Source: Parabacteroides gordonii MS-1 = DSM 23371
GTDB lineage: Bacteria; Bacteroidota; Bacteroidia; Bacteroidales; Tannerellaceae
Length of the DNA: 64,000 bases
Assembly (NCBI RefSeq): GCF_000969825.1
Contig: NZ_KQ033919.1
Coordinates: forward strand, 2,598,671 to 2,662,670
Direction: 5' to 3'
The translations under genes and the position numbers were made by a program. Shown in pieces: positions 1 to 7,775 of the stretch (positions within the stretch are counted from its first letter, which is position 1; every line of letters begins with the position of its first letter). Under the pieces are notes generated by a model. It worked only from the letters and a program-made list of their open reading frames with translations, was not told the origin of the DNA and did not search any database.

Positions 1-1377
1 AGCGGCTATACCGTTGAATCTTCGAACCCGAATATTTTGACAGTGGAAGGTTCTGCTGCCTCAAGAACAGTAAAAGCAGTAGGTGTAGGTAATGCAGCCT
101 TGATATTTACAAAGGATGGTGCCGTTTCTTCCATGACTGTCAAAGTGAATCCGAAAACGATCAAGTTGACAGCTACGGGTACTAATAAATCATACGATGG
201 TACCACAACTGCCAATATCCTTTTAAGTGCAACAGGCATGGTCGATGCTGCTCTTGATCTGAAAGATATCACATTTGATTATGCATCTAAAGATGCTAAA
301 GATAATATTGCTATCTATCCGTCCAAGACAATTCTGTTGCAAGGTGCTAATGCCAGCAATTATCAACTGGAAACAGCTTCGTTGAAGGGAAATATTACTC
401 CAAGCGAATTGAAAGTAACCAGCGCTGTCAGCAAATACTATGACGGTACCAATAAAGTTGTTCTAAACACTTACTCTGCTGAAGGACTTGCTGCCGGCGA
501 AGAAGTTCCGTTGACAGCTACTTTTACTTCAATAGAGGTGAAAACAGACATTGATATAACTTGGGGGAAGTTAAACGGAAACTATACGATGGGTACATCT
601 ACTAGCAAAGGTAATATTATTAAGTCCACTTTAGAGGCAAAACTGCCTTCAAGTGCTTCCAGTGAAAGTGATGTAAAGAACAAAATCACCTATGTAATCC
701 GTGAAACAGGTGCAGAGATTACCGGTGCAGAGGCTAAAGCTATTTCAGCAAAGGTAAATGTGGTTAAAACCGGTACTAACTCGTTCCTGGTTAATGGTGG
801 CGATACGGATAATTATACAATTGCTTATCCTACCAACTCTATTGGTTTTAAATCTGAGCCGGTTAACCCAGGTACCGGTACTGATCCCGACGTTGACGTA
901 ACCGGTGTTTCCCTCGACAAATCCGAGCTGACTCTGGCTGTAAAGGGCACTTATACCCTGAAAGCAACTGTTGCCCCATCCGATGCTTCCAACAAGAGCG
1001 TAACCTGGAAGAGCAGCGACGATAAGATTGCGACTGTCGATAAAGACGGTAAAGTAACAGCGGTTGCCATCGGTAAAGCTACTATCACGGTAACAACCGA
1101 AGATGGCGGCAAGACGGCTACCTGTGTGGTGACTGTCGATGCAGCTACCGGTCTGGAAGAATTGATTGCCAATACCCGTGTATACGGTCAGGATCATGCG
1201 ATCCGTATCGAACCGGCTATGTCTGTCAATGTTCTGGTGGTAAGTATGAACGGACAACTGATCTATAACGATATCGTTAGTTCCGCTACACAGATACCTG
1301 TTCCTGCTGCAGGCATCTATATCGTAAAACTTGGAACCGGAAACGATACTTCCGTTCGCAAGGTTAGCGTGAAATAA
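1..1377 (+). CDS. Secreted YDG/Ig-like repeat protein with type IX-like C-terminal signal (5' end missing)
   Basis: The frame is open from the first base, so the gene begins upstream of the window; the first possible in-window start (TTG at 37) is not a real start. Visible in order: YDG-type repeats (motifs SYDGTTTA near base 190 and YYDGTNKV near base 437), a bacterial Ig-like Big_2 domain (about bases 895-1135, with the typical VTWKSSDDKIATVD core), and a C-terminal segment of about 70 residues ending in IYIVKLGTGNDTSVRKVSVK. That tail resembles type A sorting domains of the type IX secretion system, used to export and anchor proteins on the Bacteroidetes surface. The same window carries a porX-like regulator of that system. 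Function beyond an adhesive or structural surface role cannot be deduced. A terminator follows 23 bases after the stop. Confidence 0.85.
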   Translation, partial: SGYTVESSNPNILTVEGSAASRTVKAVGVGNAALIFTKDGAVSSMTVKVNPKTIKLTATGTNKSYDGTTTANILLSATGMVDAALDLKDITFDYASKDAKDNIAIYPSKTILLQGANASNYQLETASLKGNITPSELKVTSAVSKYYDGTNKVVLNTYSAEGLAAGEEVPLTATFTSIEVKTDIDITWGKLNGNYTMGTSTSKGNIIKSTLEAKLPSSASSESDVKNKITYVIRETGAEITGAEAKAISAKVNVVKTGTNSFLVNGGDTDNYTIAYPTNSIGFKSEPVNPGTGTDPDVDVTGVSLDKSELTLAVKGTYTLKATVAPSDASNKSVTWKSSDDKIATVDKDGKVTAVAIGKATITVTTEDGGKTATCVVTVDAATGLEELIANTRVYGQDHAIRIEPAMSVNVLVVSMNGQLIYNDIVSSATQIPVPAAGIYIVKLGTGNDTSVRKVSVK

Positions 1378-1399
1378 ACAAACAAGTAAGTAAAAATTA

Positions 1400-1430
1400 G
1401 GGGGGATATGCTAAATATCTCCCCTTTTTT
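1400..1430 (+). terminator. Rho-independent terminator after the YDG/Ig-like gene
   Basis: GGGGGATAT and ATATCTCCCC pair around a 5-base loop and are followed by a run of six T. It ends the upstream gene and isolates the LiaF/LytTR operon. Confidence 0.85.
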
Positions 1431-1440
1431 GTCGGTAATT

Positions 1441-1457
1441 ATCGGTAATTCACCGAT
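1441..1457. promoter_or_regulatory. Inverted repeat, candidate operator of the LiaF/LytTR operon
   Basis: ATCGGT-aattc-ACCGAT is a perfect 6-5-6 inverted repeat. An extra half-site (TCGGTAATT) lies directly upstream at 1432-1440. It sits about 30 bases upstream of the -33 element of the promoter. The second gene of the operon encodes a LytTR DNA-binding protein, so autoregulation here is a reasonable inference; binding is not shown. Confidence 0.45.
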
Positions 1458-1484
1458 ATTTGACGGTGGTACAACGTATTTCTA

Positions 1485-1515
1485 TTGCCGGAAGGCTGGC
1501 CGGAGCATACTTTTG
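1485..1515 (+). promoter_or_regulatory. Bacteroidetes-type promoter of the LiaF/LytTR operon
   Basis: TTG at 1485-1487 and TACTTTTG at 1508-1515 (TAnnTTTG consensus) are separated by 20 bp. This puts the transcript start near 1522 and gives a leader of about 20 nt before the ATG at 1543. Confidence 0.65.
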
Positions 1516-1542
1516 TCCTCAAACAATTAAACTGTATTTATT

Positions 1543-2274
1543 ATGAACGTAAGGAAAAATGTATTTTGGGCGATCCCGTTTATTGTGGTGGGGATTGTAT
1601 GGTTGCTTAGAAATATGGGGATGGTTACATTCGAACTGTTCGATATAATTGTCTCCTGGCAGATGCTGTTGATGTATGTTGGCGTAGGCAATATGTTGAG
1701 CCGGCATTTTACCGGTGGTTTGATCACCTTTATGATTGGTGCACTGTTCCTGATGCCCGAACTGGGATGGATAGACAGCAACTGGCTGAGTGTGAACTGG
1801 CCGATTACATTAGTCGTAATAGGTATCATCATTCTGCTGAAACCTCTGTTCAGGAAATCACACCATAAACGTCATGGTCATTTAAATCCCGAAAATGTAT
1901 CTATGGGGCGTACGACAGAAAGCTTCGTTAATACCGATGGCTATGTGGAATCAGATAATACATTCAGTTCAGTGGAACAGATCATATTGGATCCGGTTTT
2001 TAAAGGTGCACGGATTAAAGTGTTGTTTGGTGGAACAGTTCTGGATCTGCGACGAACAACGCTCGGTGATCCGAAAACTTATATTGATGTTGATTGCCGG
2101 TTTGCCGGTTTGGAGATTTATGTTCCTTCCGATTGGCGTATTCATTTTAGTACTTCTCCAATAATGGGGGGATGCGAAGACAAACGTTTTAACTCCTCTG
2201 TGGAGTTGGATAAGGGACATGTATTGATTATACGTGGAAATATTACTTTCGGGGGAGTTGAAATTAAGAGCTGA
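1543..2274 (+). CDS. LiaF/LiaI-like membrane protein
   Basis: 243 residues. The N-terminal 105 residues contain about four hydrophobic segments (near 7-24, 36-55, 58-76, 86-102) typical of the LiaI/LiaF-like transmembrane domain. The C-terminal part (about 135-243) carries the cytosolic beta-rich fold of YvqF/LiaF proteins, with motifs such as FGGTVLDLRRT and CRFAGLEIYVPSDWRI. In Firmicutes this family restrains a two-component system sensing cell-envelope stress. In Bacteroidetes it commonly sits beside a LytTR regulator, as here: the next gene begins 2 bases after this stop, so they are co-transcribed and probably function together. The direct signal is unknown. Confidence 0.88.
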   Translation: MNVRKNVFWAIPFIVVGIVWLLRNMGMVTFELFDIIVSWQMLLMYVGVGNMLSRHFTGGLITFMIGALFLMPELGWIDSNWLSVNWPITLVVIGIIILLKPLFRKSHHKRHGHLNPENVSMGRTTESFVNTDGYVESDNTFSSVEQIILDPVFKGARIKVLFGGTVLDLRRTTLGDPKTYIDVDCRFAGLEIYVPSDWRIHFSTSPIMGGCEDKRFNSSVELDKGHVLIIRGNITFGGVEIKS

Positions 2275-2276
2275 TT

Positions 2277-3080
2277 ATGCAGAATCATCCATTTATAAAT
2301 TCTGTTCTGTATAGGATTGCCGGTATTACTTTGGTTTTGCTCGCTTGTAGTATAGGTGCTCTGTTGTTGTATTACTATGGGCATGCGGGATGGCTCGTTG
2401 CGTGGCTGGACAGTCTGGTTTCAGTCGGCCTTTTCTCAATGGCAGGTTTTTTGTTCTGGTATGTAACAGGCATATTACGACAGGTACAAGCTCAGATTGC
2501 ATTAGCTTTGGGTGTTTTGGCTATTTCTATTATAGGAGGATATATGGTGATGGCACTGGTTTGTCCTGATCATATGGATTGGTTTGTTTCTACAATCCCT
2601 TTCCGTCTTCTGTTCGGCCTTTTGGGCTGGATCATTCTGGCTCAATGGTATTTTATTCGTTGGAAGGAGATTCAGAAGGAGGAGCAGGTGGATGTTCAGT
2701 CTGAGGATCGGCAAATTGTTACAGGAACGGCATTGTCGGCTGAAGAGGAATTGTTGGATCGAATTTCCGTTAAAGACGGTTCCCGCATTCATTTAATCCA
2801 GCTGGATGAACTACTTTATATTCAGGCAAGTGGCGATTATGTCACACTATTTACTTCAGATGGGCAATACGTCAAAGAACAGACAATGAAATATTTTGAA
2901 TCGCATCTGCCGGAAAAGACATTTATCCGTATTCACCGCTCTTGTATTGTGAATAGTGACTATATCATGCGTGTAGAGTTATTCGGAAAAGAAACCTGGC
3001 AGGTTCGGCTGAAGACAGGTGTTTCCCTGCGGGCAAGTGCAGGCGGATATAAGTTACTGAAAGAGCGTCTTTCTCTATAA
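2277..3080 (+). CDS. Membrane-bound LytTR-family transcription regulator
   Basis: 267 residues. The first 125 residues hold four hydrophobic segments (about 12-32, 40-62, 75-98, 106-126). A short linker leads to a LytTR DNA-binding domain at about 160-265, recognisable from LLYIQASGDYVTLF, FIRIHRSCIVNSDYI and the C-terminal SLRASAGGYKLLKERL. There is no receiver domain, so this is not a classical response regulator: DNA binding appears to be coupled directly to a membrane sensor part. It follows the LiaF-like gene with a 2-base gap. The inverted repeat at 1441-1457 is a plausible autoregulatory site. The in vivo ligand cannot be read from the sequence. Confidence 0.88.
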   Translation: MQNHPFINSVLYRIAGITLVLLACSIGALLLYYYGHAGWLVAWLDSLVSVGLFSMAGFLFWYVTGILRQVQAQIALALGVLAISIIGGYMVMALVCPDHMDWFVSTIPFRLLFGLLGWIILAQWYFIRWKEIQKEEQVDVQSEDRQIVTGTALSAEEELLDRISVKDGSRIHLIQLDELLYIQASGDYVTLFTSDGQYVKEQTMKYFESHLPEKTFIRIHRSCIVNSDYIMRVELFGKETWQVRLKTGVSLRASAGGYKLLKERLSL

Positions 3081-3201
3081 AAAGAGGAAAGAAAACTGTT
3101 AATTTTAGCAGATTTTGATTGTAATGTATATAGTTTTGTGTTCGGAAACAATTTTTAGCTACAATGCCTCGACGGCTTAACATATATTGTCTGTAAAAGA
3201 C

Positions 3202-3232
3202 TTGACAAATGCTTGTTGCAGCTGTATATTTG
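3202..3232 (+). promoter_or_regulatory. Promoter of small RNA copy A
   Basis: TTG at 3202-3204 and TATATTTG at 3225-3232 are separated by 20 bp, matching the Bacteroidetes consensus. The same architecture with the same spacing exists in copy B. Confidence 0.75.
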
Positions 3233-3236
3233 CATT

Positions 3237-3352
3237 GTGGTTTTTTCATAATAGTATTAGATTTAAGGTTAACAAAGTTGGTTAGGGGTTGTCGTGAGAC
3301 AGCCTTTAATGTTTTATAGAGGTTTGCATTATCCGATGCAGGCCTTTTTTTA
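3237..3352 (+). ncRNA. Candidate small RNA, copy A
   Basis: A transcript of about 110-115 nt is predicted from the promoter just upstream to the terminator at 3319-3352. The 5' half (3236-3277) is the part identical to copy B. A hairpin follows with the stem GGTTGTC/GACAGCC closed by GTGA, a GNRA tetraloop, and then a terminator stem (GGTTTGCAT/ATGCAGGCC) with a T-run. There is no convincing open frame. The arrangement fits a family of paralogous trans-acting RNAs. It ends about 175 bases upstream of the alpha-galactosidase gene on the same strand, so a role as a long leader is the alternative, but the terminator argues against it. Confidence 0.65.
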
Positions 3353-3527
3353 TTCTCCGCATTGTAACAGATGCGTCAAAAAATGACACAAATGTTGCAT
3401 CTTCATTAAGTCCTTATTAATTAAGCTCATAATTACAAGTAATTGGCGAATCCGTGCTTTTTGTACTATTATTTATTGGTTTAGTTTGCATCGTCAACCA
3501 TGAATAATAAGTATAAAATTGATAGAC

Positions 3528-5732
3528 ATGAAAGCACTATTGTTAACTGTTGCCCTGCTGTTGGGATGTATAACTGCTTCCTCGCAAGATAAGGATACGG
3601 GTATCATTACCGTTTCTACGAACGACCTGAGTATGGTCTTTTCCATCTCGGCGGATAAGAAAGTGGTGTATAACTATTTCGGGGATAAATTCCAGCATGT
3701 ATCTCCTTTCCTTAATAAGAAGTATAAGGAACAACCGGATAACGGGATCGGTTATGCTCCGGTGATCTATCCGGCCTACGGGGGACGTTTCTTCCTGAAC
3801 CCGGCGTTGAAACTGACCCATAACGATGGTGTGCAGACTACCGAATTAATCTATGCAGATCATCAGGTAAAGAATATAGATAATAACAGAACGGAAACAG
3901 TGATACGGCTGAAAGATCCTTTGTATCCAGTTTTCGTTAACCTGAACTTCACGGCTTACCGCAAAGAAAATGTGATCTGCCAGTCAGTTTCCATATCTCA
4001 TCAGGAGAAGAACAAACTGGCTGTCGAGAATATTGCTTCCGCTTACCTTCCCCTGCATGCAGACTCTTATTATCTGACCCATTTCCACGGAGCCTGGGCT
4101 TCTGAAATGCAACTGGTAGAAGAGAAGCTGACGCCGGGTGTGAAACGGGTGGAGTCGAAGAAGGGAGTACGTACTACCCAGTCCGAAAACTCTTCTTTCC
4201 TGCTTTCGCTGAATGGCCCGGCTAATGAAGACAGGGGCGAAGTGTATGCCGGTTCTCTGGCCTGGTCGGGCAACTATCTGTCTTCCTTTGAGATAGATGA
4301 ATGCGGTTTGCTTCATGTTATGAGCGGTATGAATGATTTTGCCTCTACCTATAATTTGGAACCGGGTAAAACGTTGCAGACGCCTGAAATGGTATGGACA
4401 TACAGTTCTACCGGTAAGGGACAGGTATCGAGAAACCTGCACGACTGGTCGCGCAACTATGCGCTGGCTCATGGTGACTGGGAATTGCCTGTTGTCCTGA
4501 ATAGCTGGGAAGGTGCTTATTTTGATTTCAGTGAAAAAACGATTACGGATATGATCGATGACGCTGCTGCTTTCGGTGTTGAAATGTTCGTACTCGACGA
4601 CGGTTGGTTCGGAAATAAGTATCCTCGTAATTCGGATAAGGTCAGTCTGGGAGACTGGCAGGTGAATAAGAAGAAACTGCCGCGCGGAATCGATTACCTG
4701 GCTAAATATGCGGTAGATAAAGGACTGAAATTTGGCATCTGGATCGAACCGGAAATGGTAAGCCCCAAGAGCGAACTGGCGGAAAAACATCCCGAATGGA
4801 TTGTAAAGAGCGGTAAGCGTGATATTATCCCGATGCGTAACCAGTGGCTGCTCGACTTGAGTAATCCGGCTGTGCAGGACTTCGTGGTAAAGACATTCGA
4901 TGAGGTAGTGGCCTTGTCGCCCCATATCTCCTATATAAAATGGGATGCAAACCGTCACGTCGACAATTTCGGTTCCGATTATCTTTCCAAAGAAAACCAG
5001 ACTCATTTCTGGATTGAATATACGAAAGGACTGTACAGTGCTTATGAACGTATCCGTGAGAACCATCCGGATATTATGATTCAGCTATGTTCTTCCGGTG
5101 GCGGCCGTCTCGACTTCGGTGCGTTGAAATACCACGATGAGTTCTGGGCAAGCGACAATACCAACTCGCTCGACCGTATATTCATTCAGTACAGCACAAA
5201 CCTTTTCTTCCCGGCTAAGGCTACGGCAGCCCATGTTTCGACCACTCCGAATCATCAAACCGGTATGATGGCACCGCTGAAGTTCCGCTTTGATGTGGCT
5301 ATGACCGGCCGTCTGGGTATGGAACTGCAACCCAAAGACCTGACCGGCGATGAACTTCCTTTTGCAGAAGAAGCCGTGAAGAATTATAAACGTATCCGTC
5401 CGATCGTGCAGATGGGCGACCTTTATCGCCTGAAATCCCCTTACGACGGAAACGGTTGGGCTTCACATATGTATATATCTAAAGATAAAAAAGAATCGGT
5501 ATTTTTCGCATACAGCCTGAAATACCATGGACGTACAACATTCTTTGAGACCAAGTTGAAAGGACTGGACCCGGCTAAAATGTATAAGGTAACGGAGTTG
5601 AATAAAGCCGGGAACAGTACTTTCTATGGCGACGGCCAGGTCTTCCCCGGCGATTATCTGATGAAAGCCGGTATCAGCCTGACAATCGGGAATACGTACG
5701 AAAGTACCGTCCTGCTGATCACGGAACAATAA
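3528..5732 (+). CDS. Alpha-galactosidase, glycoside hydrolase family 36
   Basis: The ATG at 3528 is chosen over the in-frame TTG at 3519 and gives 734 residues, the normal family length. A hydrophobic export signal (residues 1-20) ends in LLLGC, so it may be a lipoprotein, although signal peptidase I cleavage after TASS is also possible. The N-terminal beta-sandwich is followed by a TIM barrel with the GH36 signatures VLDDGWFG and GIWIEPEMVSP, the nucleophile in KWDAN (Asp473), the CSSGGGR loop, and the acid/base candidate in ASDNTN (Asp543). It removes terminal alpha-galactose from oligosaccharides. It is the first gene of the PUL, 23 bases before the next one. A possible promoter (TTG at 3461, TAGTTTG near 3482) is one base short of consensus. 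Confidence 0.92.
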   Translation: MKALLLTVALLLGCITASSQDKDTGIITVSTNDLSMVFSISADKKVVYNYFGDKFQHVSPFLNKKYKEQPDNGIGYAPVIYPAYGGRFFLNPALKLTHNDGVQTTELIYADHQVKNIDNNRTETVIRLKDPLYPVFVNLNFTAYRKENVICQSVSISHQEKNKLAVENIASAYLPLHADSYYLTHFHGAWASEMQLVEEKLTPGVKRVESKKGVRTTQSENSSFLLSLNGPANEDRGEVYAGSLAWSGNYLSSFEIDECGLLHVMSGMNDFASTYNLEPGKTLQTPEMVWTYSSTGKGQVSRNLHDWSRNYALAHGDWELPVVLNSWEGAYFDFSEKTITDMIDDAAAFGVEMFVLDDGWFGNKYPRNSDKVSLGDWQVNKKKLPRGIDYLAKYAVDKGLKFGIWIEPEMVSPKSELAEKHPEWIVKSGKRDIIPMRNQWLLDLSNPAVQDFVVKTFDEVVALSPHISYIKWDANRHVDNFGSDYLSKENQTHFWIEYTKGLYSAYERIRENHPDIMIQLCSSGGGRLDFGALKYHDEFWASDNTNSLDRIFIQYSTNLFFPAKATAAHVSTTPNHQTGMMAPLKFRFDVAMTGRLGMELQPKDLTGDELPFAEEAVKNYKRIRPIVQMGDLYRLKSPYDGNGWASHMYISKDKKESVFFAYSLKYHGRTTFFETKLKGLDPAKMYKVTELNKAGNSTFYGDGQVFPGDYLMKAGISLTIGNTYESTVLLITEQ

Positions 5733-5755
5733 GAACACATATTAATTATCAACAA

Positions 5756-7753
5756 ATGAGACTTATCAATTTAAATCTGCTGCTATTTCTCGCCTTGCTG
5801 GTATCTTGTAGCGAACCGTCCGTTTCATCGGGTAAATGGAAGGTTAGTTACGACCGCCAACAGAAAGGCTATCGCATCGAGAAAGAAAATCAACTTCTTT
5901 CCGGTGGCACCTACGCTTCTTATAAGCTGGGTGATAAACTAGTCACGACCCGCGATTACCAAAAGAGCCGGGCGAAGCTGACTCCTGTCAACGACGCTTT
6001 CGGCCAGGGATCTTTATTACAGGTTACTTATACGGACAGTAACCTGCCTACACTGGTACAATCTTTCTATATCTACCCGGAGAAAGATTATCTATTGACG
6101 GAATTCACTCTTCAGGGAGGGGATGCCGACATTGAATCGAACTACATGGCTCCGGTCAATATCGACCCGATGCCTGCTATTCTGGCCGAAGGGGATAACC
6201 GTGCCCTGTTTCAGCCATTCGATAACGACTGTTGGATCCGCTATCAGTCTCATCCGCTTACATTCGATAAATTGCGTAGTTATGAAGTGGCTACCGTCCT
6301 GAATAATAACGACCGTAACGGTCTTATCGTTGGATCGGTGGAACATACGGACTGGAAGACTGGTATCGATATGAGCCGGGGCGACCGTAATAATATCGGT
6401 TCGCTGGTTTGCTTCGGTGGTGTGGCCGACACGTTGACGCGTGACTCGAAAGCACATGGCGCACTGAAAGGCAAGGAAGTGAAATCGCCGAAGATCTTCC
6501 TCGGCTTCTTCAATGACTGGCGTACCGGGCTGGAGGAGTATGGAAAGGCAAACGCTGTCGTTGCTCCGGTAAAGAAATGGCCGGGTGCCGTTACTTTCGG
6601 TTGGAATAGCTGGGGTGCTTTGCAGTTCAACCTGACTTACAAGAAAGCGCTTGAAGTGTCTGATTTCTTCAAGAACAATCTTCAGAACAACCATTTCGTG
6701 AATACTGACGGTAACGTAACGATCGGGCTCGACTCCGGCTGGAACAGCTTTTCCGACGAAGAGTTGAAAAGCTTTGTCGATCATTGTGCTGCCAACGGCC
6801 AGATAGCCGGTGTTTACTGGACTCCTTTCACCGATTGGGGTAAACGCCCTGATAATATCATCAAGGATGCTCCCGGTTACACCTATAAAGATGTTTATCT
6901 CTATGCCAACGGACAGCCGCAAGAACTGGACGGTGCTTATGCCATCGACCCGACTCACCCGGCTATCGAGGAAATGATGAAAAAGACATCCGATCTGTTC
7001 CACCGCAGTGGTTTCAAGTATGTCAAGATGGACTTTATGACGCACGGCGCGATGGAAGCCGACAAGTGGTATAACCCCGATATTCAGACAGGTATCCAGG
7101 CGTATAACTATGGTATGCAGCTGCTGGATAAGTATTTTGGCGATATGTACATCAATTTGTCTATCTCGCCTGTATTCCCGGCTCATTATGCACAGTCGCG
7201 CCGTATCGCCTGTGATGCCTGGAATAAGATCAAAGATACCGAATATACGTTGAATGCCCTTTCTTACGGATGGTGGCAGGATGAAGTGTATCAGTATAAT
7301 GACGCCGACCATCTGGTGCTGCGCGAAGCTACCGAGGGTGAAAATCGTGCCCGCATTACTTCGGGTGCCATCACCGGATTGTATATTGTAGGGGATGATT
7401 TCAGTGCAGGAGGTAAATCCATCGACAAGGAACGTGCCATGAAGTTCCTGACCAATCCCGAAGTTAATGCCGTTGCGACAGGTGTTTCTTTTGCTCCGGT
7501 GGAAGGGAACGGCGAGCGCTCGGAGAACCAATTTGTTCTTCACAATGCCGATGGAACCACATATTTCGCTATCTTTAACTATGCGGATAAAGATATGAAT
7601 GCCACGATTTCACTCGAAAGAATAGGGTTGAACCCGGCCACAGAGTATAAAGCTAAAGAACTTTGGAGCGGACAGGAGCAAAACGTAAAGGGATACATGC
7701 AGGTAGCAGTTCCTTCCGCAGATGTATTACTATATAAAATTATAAACAATTAA
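5756..7753 (+). CDS. Clan GH-D glycoside hydrolase, alpha-galactosidase-like lipoprotein
   Basis: 665 residues with a clear lipoprotein signal (hydrophobic stretch, then LLVSC). After an N-terminal beta-sandwich (about 25-270), a TIM barrel begins around TFGWNSWGALQ. The nucleophile candidate is Asp426 in YVKMDFMTHG, and the acid/base candidate is Asp487 in IACDAWNK. The 61-residue spacing is similar to that in the neighbouring GH36 enzyme (70 residues). A C-terminal beta domain follows. It is clearly distinct from that neighbour in sequence and loop motifs, so substrate or linkage may differ. I could not assign GH27 or GH36 firmly from motifs alone. It lies 23 bases after the GH36 gene and 22 before susC, so it is in the same operon and probably acts on the cell surface or in the periplasm. 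Confidence 0.82.
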   Translation: MRLINLNLLLFLALLVSCSEPSVSSGKWKVSYDRQQKGYRIEKENQLLSGGTYASYKLGDKLVTTRDYQKSRAKLTPVNDAFGQGSLLQVTYTDSNLPTLVQSFYIYPEKDYLLTEFTLQGGDADIESNYMAPVNIDPMPAILAEGDNRALFQPFDNDCWIRYQSHPLTFDKLRSYEVATVLNNNDRNGLIVGSVEHTDWKTGIDMSRGDRNNIGSLVCFGGVADTLTRDSKAHGALKGKEVKSPKIFLGFFNDWRTGLEEYGKANAVVAPVKKWPGAVTFGWNSWGALQFNLTYKKALEVSDFFKNNLQNNHFVNTDGNVTIGLDSGWNSFSDEELKSFVDHCAANGQIAGVYWTPFTDWGKRPDNIIKDAPGYTYKDVYLYANGQPQELDGAYAIDPTHPAIEEMMKKTSDLFHRSGFKYVKMDFMTHGAMEADKWYNPDIQTGIQAYNYGMQLLDKYFGDMYINLSISPVFPAHYAQSRRIACDAWNKIKDTEYTLNALSYGWWQDEVYQYNDADHLVLREATEGENRARITSGAITGLYIVGDDFSAGGKSIDKERAMKFLTNPEVNAVATGVSFAPVEGNGERSENQFVLHNADGTTYFAIFNYADKDMNATISLERIGLNPATEYKAKELWSGQEQNVKGYMQVAVPSADVLLYKIINN

Positions 7754-7775
7754 GGTGTACCTAAATTAATCAATT

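Larger units (their letters stand above)
3091..3352 (+). repeat. Direct-repeat element, copy A (small-RNA-bearing, upstream of the PUL)
   Basis: Compared with copy B at 15304-15561, 53 bases are identical at the upstream end (3091-3143 versus 15304-15356). After a diverged middle, 42 bases are identical at 3236-3277 versus 15449-15490. The two copies are in the same orientation, 12.2 kb apart. Promoter, hairpin and terminator are retained in both, while stems and loops differ in sequence. Confidence 0.85.

Noticed and set aside
3984-5066. Leftward open frame (360 codons) opposite the GH36 gene
   Set aside because: It is antisense to the catalytic domain; composition is not protein-like.
6092-7543. 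Leftward open frame (483 codons) opposite the second GH-D gene
   Set aside because: It is a shadow of a well-supported enzyme gene, with no promoter or family motif.
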